Shown in pieces: positions 15,621 through 20,085 of a DNA stretch of 20,085 nucleotides (positions are counted from its first letter, which is position 1; every line of letters begins with the position of its first letter). The notes under the pieces were generated by a model. The model was given only the letters and a program-made list of their open reading frames with translations, made no database searches and was not told the origin of the DNA. Source of the stretch: Verrucomicrobiota bacterium. GTDB lineage: Bacteria; Verrucomicrobiota; Verrucomicrobiia; Opitutales; Opitutaceae. Where the stretch lies: positions 1 to 20,085 of the forward strand of contig JAEYQF010000110.1 of assembly GCA_023410155.1 (NCBI GenBank). Reading direction: 5' to 3'. A program made the translations under genes and the position numbers.

Positions 15621-16066
15621 AACGCTTCCGCTTCCCCCTCCGCCCGGTGGCCGTTTTGCGCGCCCACCGCGAAGTTCGCGCCCGCGAGCAGTTCGCGACC
15701 GCTGTTCACGCCTACGTCCAGGCCGAAGAGGAACTCACCCGCACCCGCGTCCGCATGGCGGCCCTCGAGGCTGCGCTCTTCACCGGCCGCGATCGCACCT
15801 ACCGCGCCGCCGAGGCCGCGCTCCTGCTCTCCGACTACCGCCGCGAGTGCGCAGCCGAGGTTGAAACCGAACGCGCGATGATCGTCGCCCGCGAGGAGAT
15901 GCAGAAGCGCCGCGAAGCTTACCTCGAAGCCCACCGCCAGCTCGAGGTCGTGCACCGCCTCGAAGAGAAAGCGCGCGCCAAGCACCGCCAGGAAAACGAC
16001 CGCGAGGAACAGGCGGCCTTCGATGACCTCGCCGGCCGCCGCCGGTTCAAACCGTCCTTCATCTGA
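15617..16066 (+). CDS. fliJ: Flagellar export chaperone FliJ
   Basis: Coiled-coil protein that sits in the FliI ring and links it to the export gate, similar to the gamma subunit of F1. The 149-aa length and N-terminus (MKRFRFPLRPVAVLRAHRE) are typical. Nearly all of the rest is charged, heptad-like helix rich in Glu, Arg and Ala. The ATG overlaps the fliI stop, which fixes the start. Confidence 0.93.
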   Translation: MKRFRFPLRPVAVLRAHREVRAREQFATAVHAYVQAEEELTRTRVRMAALEAALFTGRDRTYRAAEAALLLSDYRRECAAEVETERAMIVAREEMQKRREAYLEAHRQLEVVHRLEEKARAKHRQENDREEQAAFDDLAGRRRFKPSFI

Positions 16067-16068
16067 TC

Positions 16069-16680
16069 ATGTCGCTGCTCCGCAATCCCTTTGTCACCGC
16101 CGCCCTCGCGGTGCTGCTCTCCGCCGGTGTCGGCCTCTTCTCGCTGCAGCAGGCGGCCGCGCCTGTCATCGCTCAGATCATCGAAGAGCGCGCCAAGGCC
16201 GAGGCCGCCAAGCCGGCGAAAGAGCGGGGCTGGGATTTCTGGACCATCGAGATCGAAAACCTTTCCAACGAACTGAAGGAAGAGCGCGCACGCCTGGCCA
16301 AGCGTGCCGAGCAACTTGACCAGCGCGAGAGCCGCATCGTCGCCGAGCGCCAGGAACTCGCCGTCATGCGCGGCGAGATCGAGGGCCTGCGCAAGGAGAT
16401 CGCGGAAAAAGTCGTCACGATCCGCGAGGACGAGGCGAAAAACCTCCGCGCGCTCGCGCAGACCTACTCCGCGCTCACCCCCCGCGCCGCCGTCGCGATC
16501 ATCCGCGAGATGGATGACGTTACCGCGGTGAAGATCCTTTTCCTCATGAAACCCGACACCGTCGGGCCCATTTTCGAGGAGATGAGCAAGACCACCGGCA
16601 CCGACGGACCGCTCGCCCGTCGCGCCGCCATCCTCTCCGAGAAACTCCGCCTGATGAAGGCGACGCGCGGCCAGACCTGA
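16069..16680 (+). CDS. MotE-like membrane-anchored coiled-coil protein
   Basis: A 203-aa protein with one N-terminal membrane segment (about 9-27), a short variable region, and a long charged coiled coil (about 62-125). The C-terminal MgtE_N/FliG-like module (about 130-195) contains YSALTPRAAVAIIREMDDVT (133-152), then AVKILFLMKP. This layout matches the MotE family. In rhizobia MotE helps the periplasmic motor protein MotC, while elsewhere homologues sit after fliJ with a less defined role. The start is two bases after the fliJ stop. Most of the protein should lie on the periplasmic side if the anchor is N-in. Confidence 0.82.
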   Translation: MSLLRNPFVTAALAVLLSAGVGLFSLQQAAAPVIAQIIEERAKAEAAKPAKERGWDFWTIEIENLSNELKEERARLAKRAEQLDQRESRIVAERQELAVMRGEIEGLRKEIAEKVVTIREDEAKNLRALAQTYSALTPRAAVAIIREMDDVTAVKILFLMKPDTVGPIFEEMSKTTGTDGPLARRAAILSEKLRLMKATRGQT

Positions 16681-16697
16681 TTTTTCCCGATTTTTCC

Positions 16698-16718
16698 CCG
16701 CGCCAAGGATCGGCGCGG
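16698..16718 (+). other. GC-rich hairpin before fliK
   Basis: CCGCGCC and GGCGCGG form a perfect 7-bp stem with a seven-base loop in the 64-base gap between the MotE-like gene and fliK. T-rich sequence precedes it and no T run follows, so it does not look like an ordinary terminator for rightward transcription. It may stabilise or process the mRNA at this gene boundary. Confidence 0.35.
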
Positions 16719-16728
16719 CGTCTGCCAC

Positions 16729-16734
16729 GGAGGG
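16729..16734 (+). promoter_or_regulatory. Shine-Dalgarno GGAGGG for fliK
   Basis: GGAGGG ends ten bases before the fliK ATG. It is the only strong Shine-Dalgarno at correct spacing among the rightward genes, so it decides the start at 16745 and contrasts with the Shine-Dalgarno-free leaders of the neighbours. Confidence 0.75.
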
Positions 16735-16744
16735 TGAATCACCA

Positions 16745-18706
16745 ATGCAACTCTCCGTTCCCAACCTTCCCGTTCTTCCCGCCGCGCCCGGCGCTGCTCC
16801 CGCTGTATCCACCGGACAAATACCGGAGGCCGCGCTCGAGGTTTTTGGCGCCGTCCTGCTCGCCGCCAGCCAGCCGCCGGCTGCACCCATCCTTCCGACG
16901 GTTGAGGGCGATGCCGGGCTGATGCCCGAATCGACCGGCCTCGCGTCGTCTCTTGCCCCGAACCCTGGCGCCGCCCCGACCGCCCCGGGCACCGGCTCGA
17001 TGCGCCTCTCATCTCCAGTCGATCCGCATGGGGTCGCGACTCGGTCCGCACCCGGTGCCGACTCGGTCCGCACTGTGTCCCGACCCGGTGCGCACTCCGT
17101 CCCAACCCGATCCGCACTCAGTCCCGACTCATCTCCCGTAGAGAACGCGACGGAATCGGCTACCCCTCCGCTCGCCGGCGAGGCGGGACCGCAAATCGCT
17201 CCAAGCCTCGCGTCCGGAAGCACGGCGGTGACCGGGACAACTCCGGTCCCGTCCGAAGCGCCGGGCAGGGCGGTAGATTCTGCCGCTCCGGAAACCACGG
17301 CGATCGTGGCTCCGGCCGCGGAGACTGCGGCACCCGTGGCAGGCGCGGTGCCGCCCACCAGCGCCTCCGCTGCCCCCGCCGTGACGAAGGCTACTCCGCC
17401 GCCCGCGGCGCAGGGGAGCGTGACCGCGCCGGCATCTGAAATCACGACTCCGCAAGCCCCTCAGGTCGTGAGTGCGCGCGCGACGACGAAGCATGCTCCG
17501 CCGCCAGCAGACCAGGGGAACGCGGCCGCGCCGACGCCTGAAATCACGACTGCGCGGACCTCTCAGGTCGTGAGTGCGCGCGCCGAGGCGGTGACGACTC
17601 AGCGCGTGGCAGAAACCTTGTTGCCGGAAGTGGCGGCGATTGCCGGCACCTTCACACGCTCCGCGCCGGCCGACCGGATTTCGTCCGGTGTCCAGAAATT
17701 GGATACGGCTCCGGTGCCCGTCGCCGCGGTGGTTCCGGCCGCCCAGGGCGCGTCCGCTGCCCCCGTGCAGGCCGCGACCGCGATGCGCCCCGTGCAGATG
17801 GAGTTGTCCGGGTCCTTACCCGTGGCGAATGCCGAGATCGAACCGGCAGCTCAGCCCGTCGCGATCTCGCCGGAAGCGCAGCGCTCGATCGAGACGTATC
17901 GGGCGCACGCCAAGAAGATGCCAGGGGAGGCCCAAGCCTCTGCGAGCGAGCACCCGGAAAAAATTGCCGTTTCCACCGCGCGCTCGGCTTCCTTCGGATC
18001 GGCGGATGCGCAGGCAGTTAAAAAAGATTGGGTAGTGCCCGTTAACGAGGGAGTTGCACAAGCTACATCCAAGCTTGGCACCCGCGCTGCTAAATCCGAC
18101 GCACCGATGCCTGTTTTATTCTCCCACGAATACGCTTCGCCCGTTTTCCGGGCCGAGCCTTTGCCGAACACGCCGCTCGCTGCGGTCGCGTTTGAGCCGT
18201 TCGTGGGCGAAGGACTGGGAGCCGAAGTCGAGCAGGTGGCCACCGCGCGCCGCGCGGTCGCGGCCACGCTCGAGACCGTGCAGCAGTTTTCCACGGCTGA
18301 CGCCCGCGGAGTGAATCTGAAGTTCTCCGTGTCCGGCACGGACCTGGCGGTCCACGTCGCGATGCGGGGGGGAGAAATCCAAACCACGTTCCGCACGGAG
18401 TCACCGGAGCTGCGTGCAGCGCTCGCCACCGAGTGGCGGTCGGTGACGGGGCAGTTCGAGGCGGGCGCGCAGCGGCTCGCTGAGCCGGTGTTTTCCGCCA
18501 GTTCGTCTTCGTCGTCGGTGCACGCGGATGCCGGTTCGGCGCACCGCGAAGGGCGCTCGGCGCAGCAGCAGGAGCCGCCCGCGGCGCCTTTCCGTTTTTC
18601 ATCGTCGGTCCGCGAGTCCGCCGCGTCAGCGCAGGCGGCCGCCCCGGCGGTGTCGATCACCCCGGCGCCGCTCCCGACGACGCGCCGGCTCCACGCCTTC
18701 GCCTGA
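16745..18706 (+). CDS. fliK: Flagellar hook-length control protein FliK
   Basis: Exported ruler protein that sets hook length and switches export specificity. It has 653 aa, long but within the variable range of the family. Most of the protein (1-480) is Ala/Pro/Thr/Val-rich and apparently unstructured. The compact C-terminal Flg_hook domain is at about 495-575, with GVNLKFSVSGTDLAVHVAMR (522-541) then IQTTFRTESPELRAAL. Residues 91-127 are encoded by 22-bp repeats, and residues 214-281 by a duplicated 34-residue block. Around 18010-18130 the codons become less GC-rich, with a possible internal sigma-54-type promoter. Identity rests on the C-terminal domain, the composition and the position before flgD. 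Confidence 0.87.
   Translation: MQLSVPNLPVLPAAPGAAPAVSTGQIPEAALEVFGAVLLAASQPPAAPILPTVEGDAGLMPESTGLASSLAPNPGAAPTAPGTGSMRLSSPVDPHGVATRSAPGADSVRTVSRPGAHSVPTRSALSPDSSPVENATESATPPLAGEAGPQIAPSLASGSTAVTGTTPVPSEAPGRAVDSAAPETTAIVAPAAETAAPVAGAVPPTSASAAPAVTKATPPPAAQGSVTAPASEITTPQAPQVVSARATTKHAPPPADQGNAAAPTPEITTARTSQVVSARAEAVTTQRVAETLLPEVAAIAGTFTRSAPADRISSGVQKLDTAPVPVAAVVPAAQGASAAPVQAATAMRPVQMELSGSLPVANAEIEPAAQPVAISPEAQRSIETYRAHAKKMPGEAQASASEHPEKIAVSTARSASFGSADAQAVKKDWVVPVNEGVAQATSKLGTRAAKSDAPMPVLFSHEYASPVFRAEPLPNTPLAAVAFEPFVGEGLGAEVEQVATARRAVAATLETVQQFSTADARGVNLKFSVSGTDLAVHVAMRGGEIQTTFRTESPELRAALATEWRSVTGQFEAGAQRLAEPVFSASSSSSSVHADAGSAHREGRSAQQQEPPAAPFRFSSSVRESAASAQAAAPAVSITPAPLPTTRRLHAFA
17017..17126 (-). 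repeat. Five 22-bp units of the intergenic repeat family inside fliK
   Basis: Five consecutive 22-base units start at 17017, 17039, 17061, 17083 and 17105. A degenerate unit lies before them (16995-17016) and a partial one after. Read on the minus strand the consensus is AGTCGGGAC, three variable bases, GTGCGGACCG, the same as the array at 5047-5215. Because 22 is not a multiple of three, each copy is translated in a different frame relative to the unit, and the protein shows no regular repeat. The gene stays open through it. Confidence 0.88.
17384..17587 (+). repeat. In-frame 102-bp tandem duplication in fliK
   Basis: Two adjacent 102-base units encode 34 residues each (214-247 and 248-281). 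Shared segments are APPP/TPPP, QG, EITT and SQVVSARA/PQVVSARA. At DNA level the stretch around CTCAGGTCGTGAGTGCGCGC is identical in both. The duplication keeps the frame and lengthens the disordered ruler region. Confidence 0.88.
18076..18091 (+). promoter_or_regulatory. Candidate internal sigma-54-type promoter in fliK
   Basis: TGGCAC, five bases, CTGCT has the same GG-to-GC spacing as the flgB promoter and differs from the core consensus at one base. It lies in the fliK coding region about 635 bases before flgD, next to a stretch of unusual A/T-rich codons. It could give extra transcription of flgD and the hook gene, or be chance. Confidence 0.25.
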
Positions 18707-18712
18707 TTTTTT

Positions 18713-19156
18713 ATGCAAGTCACCTCCGCCACGTCTGCCTACGCCGCTTCGGGCACGACGGAAAACACCACGACGAAAGCGGCCCCGAACAAGAAAACTG
18801 TGCTGGGGCAGGAGGATTTTCTCCGCCTGCTGGCGGTGCAGTTTCAGCAACAGGATCCGATGAAGCCCATGGAGGATACGGCTTTCATCGCGCAGATGGC
18901 GCAGTTCACTGCGCTCGATAACAGCAGTTCGCTGCTGAAGCAGATCACGCAGCTCAACAACCAGCAGGATACGCTCACGGCCAACAGCTACATCGGTCGT
19001 CGTGTCACGGTCGATGACGGCCAGGGCGGGGTGGTGTCGGGCGATGTTTCGGCGGTCGAGTTCGCCGATGGCGCGCCTCGTCTCGTGATCGGCGATTTCA
19101 CTTATCCCGTTTCCGCGGTGCTGCTCGTTGAGCCGGCGCCTGTTCCCGCGTCCTGA
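18713..19156 (+). CDS. flgD: Flagellar hook assembly (cap) protein FlgD
   Basis: Scaffold at the tip of the growing hook. The 147-aa protein is the short form: it has the conserved N-terminal part, LGQEDFLRLLAVQFQQQDPM (31-50) then KPMEDTAFIAQMAQFTALDN (51-70), and ends soon after a small beta-rich segment (YIGRRVTVDDG, 93-103). The larger FlgD of about 230 aa carries extra tudor/FnIII-like domains that are missing here. The ATG follows the fliK stop by six bases after a T run, with no Shine-Dalgarno. Confidence 0.95.
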   Translation: MQVTSATSAYAASGTTENTTTKAAPNKKTVLGQEDFLRLLAVQFQQQDPMKPMEDTAFIAQMAQFTALDNSSSLLKQITQLNNQQDTLTANSYIGRRVTVDDGQGGVVSGDVSAVEFADGAPRLVIGDFTYPVSAVLLVEPAPVPAS

Positions 19157-19206
19157 TCGCACCTGCCCTCAACCACTCTCAATCCAAACCTCAACTACAT
19201 CTCATC

Positions 19207-20007
19207 ATGGGACTCATCGGCACTCTCACCTCCGGCGTCAGCGCACTGCGCACGTTCTGCAAAGGCCTCGAAGTCATTGGTAACAACATCGCCAACGTCA
19301 ACACGACCGCCTTCAAGGCCTCCAACGCGAATTTCTCCGACACGTTCAGCAACACGCTCCGCAGCGCGACTACCTCGGCGGGCGATTCCGCGGTCCAGAT
19401 CGGCACCGGTGTGCAGATCTCGAGCATCAACACCAATTTCACCCAGGGCTCGCTTTCGAGCACGGGCGTGGTCACCGACCTCGGCGTCTCGGGCGCAGGT
19501 TACTTCGTCGTGCAAAACGGCACGCAGAATTTCGCCACGCGTAACGGCGCCTTCACCTTCGACAGCGGCGGCAATTTCGTGAACGAGCAGGGCTACGCCG
19601 TCCTCAGCGACGCAGGCGCGCCGATCGTCGCCGCCAACTACGAGAACGTCTCCTCCGTCAGCATCGGCAGCGATGGCTTGGTGAGCATCTTCTACGCTGA
19701 CGGCACGCCGACTGACACGACGCAACGCGTCGGTCTGCTCAAGGTCCCGGAAGAATCCAAGCTGATGAAGACGGGTAACAACCTCTTCGATTTCTCCGCC
19801 ACGGGCGCGGTGGTCGGCGACATCACGACCGCCGGCACGACCGGCCTGGGCAACGTGAAGTCCGGCGTGCTCGAGCTCTCCAACGTCGATCTCACCGACC
19901 AGTTCTCCAACCTCATCACGACGCAGCGCAGCTTCCAGGCTGGTTCGCGCCTGATCACGGTCTCCGACTCGGTCCTCGAGGACATCGTCAACCTCAAGCG
20001 CAACTAA
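19207..20007 (+). CDS. flgE: Flagellar hook/rod protein of the FlgE-FlgF-FlgG family, probable hook protein FlgE
   Basis: Axial protein of 266 aa. The N-terminal rod/hook motif is clear (LEVIGNNIANVNTTAFKASN, 21-40), followed by GAGYFVVQNG (96-105) and ATRNGAFTFDSGGNFVNEQG (110-129). The C-terminal block is SGVLELSNVDLTDQFSNLIT (219-238) then QRSFQAGSRLITVSD. Its place right after flgD is that of the hook gene flgE. The length and the middle part (VSIGSDGLVS, VGLLKVPEESKL, GNNLF) resemble FlgG/FlgF, and the large outer domain of usual hook proteins (over 400 aa) is missing. The leader is pyrimidine/A-rich without Shine-Dalgarno. Family certain; hook versus distal rod less so. Confidence 0.8.
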   Translation: MGLIGTLTSGVSALRTFCKGLEVIGNNIANVNTTAFKASNANFSDTFSNTLRSATTSAGDSAVQIGTGVQISSINTNFTQGSLSSTGVVTDLGVSGAGYFVVQNGTQNFATRNGAFTFDSGGNFVNEQGYAVLSDAGAPIVAANYENVSSVSIGSDGLVSIFYADGTPTDTTQRVGLLKVPEESKLMKTGNNLFDFSATGAVVGDITTAGTTGLGNVKSGVLELSNVDLTDQFSNLITTQRSFQAGSRLITVSDSVLEDIVNLKRN

Positions 20008-20014
20008 TCTCCCC

Positions 20015-20085
20015 ATGGCCAAGGCTGCTCCCACTGCTCCTGCCGGTGCTCCCGCTGCTGCGGCTGCGCCGGCTGCGGCCAACGC
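20015..20085 (+). CDS. Start of a further gene with Ala/Pro-rich N-terminus (cut by window end)
   Basis: An ATG seven bases after the hook gene stop opens a frame of at least 23 codons, almost all Ala, Pro and Gly (MAKAAPTAPAGAPAAAAAPA). The tight spacing and G/C-ending codons suggest it continues the operon. A FliL-type or similar flagellar gene often follows flgE, but nothing diagnostic is within the window. Confidence 0.5.
   Translation, partial: MAKAAPTAPAGAPAAAAAPAAAN

Overview
This window is a dense chemotaxis and flagellar-assembly locus from a GC-rich Gram-negative bacterium. Almost every base belongs to a recognisable motility gene. The gene set, the receptor starting MKTWTIG, the strong G/C bias at third codon positions and the near absence of Shine-Dalgarno sequences fit an Opitutaceae-like member of the Verrucomicrobiota. 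That assignment is an inference from memory of the families, not a database result.

Left part (1-9251), chemotaxis and signalling. A methyl-accepting chemotaxis protein runs leftward. cheA and an HDOD-domain gene run rightward. They converge on a leftward cluster that is transcribed in the order cheR, cheB, a REC/HD-GYP-like response regulator, then cheD. cheR/cheB and cheB/regulator overlap by 4 bases each. The convergent junction (4947-5271) holds an array of seven 22-bp repeat units and a bidirectional hairpin terminator. CheA, CheB, CheR, CheD and one receptor are present. No separate cheW or cheY lies in the window.

Right part (9345-20085), flagellar assembly, all rightward and tightly packed: flgB, flgC, fliE (rod), fliF (MS ring), fliG (switch), a 67-codon ORF, fliH, a 55-codon cysteine-rich ORF, fliI and fliJ (export ATPase complex), a MotE-like gene, fliK (hook length), flgD (hook cap), a short FlgE/F/G-family hook protein, and the start of one more gene. 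A close match to a sigma-54 promoter sits directly in front of flgB.

How it fits together: CheR, CheB and CheD modify the receptor, CheA relays its signal, and the fli/flg genes build the rotor, rod, hook and export apparatus. The control signals suggest a flagellar hierarchy. There is a sigma-54-type promoter for the rod/MS-ring operon, and a FliA (sigma-28)-like two-part motif occurs twice with identical spacing, once before cheA and once pointing off the left edge.

The least ordinary items are: (1) a 22-bp repeat family present both between hypD-like convergent genes (HDOD gene and cheD) and, in reverse orientation, inside fliK; (2) two small ORFs embedded between fliG/fliH and fliH/fliI, one with five clustered cysteines; (3) the shared promoter-like motif; (4) a sigma-54 promoter so close to flgB that the mRNA would be almost leaderless; (5) a regulator whose HD-GYP metal-binding motifs are partly lost; and (6) a hook protein of only 266 residues.
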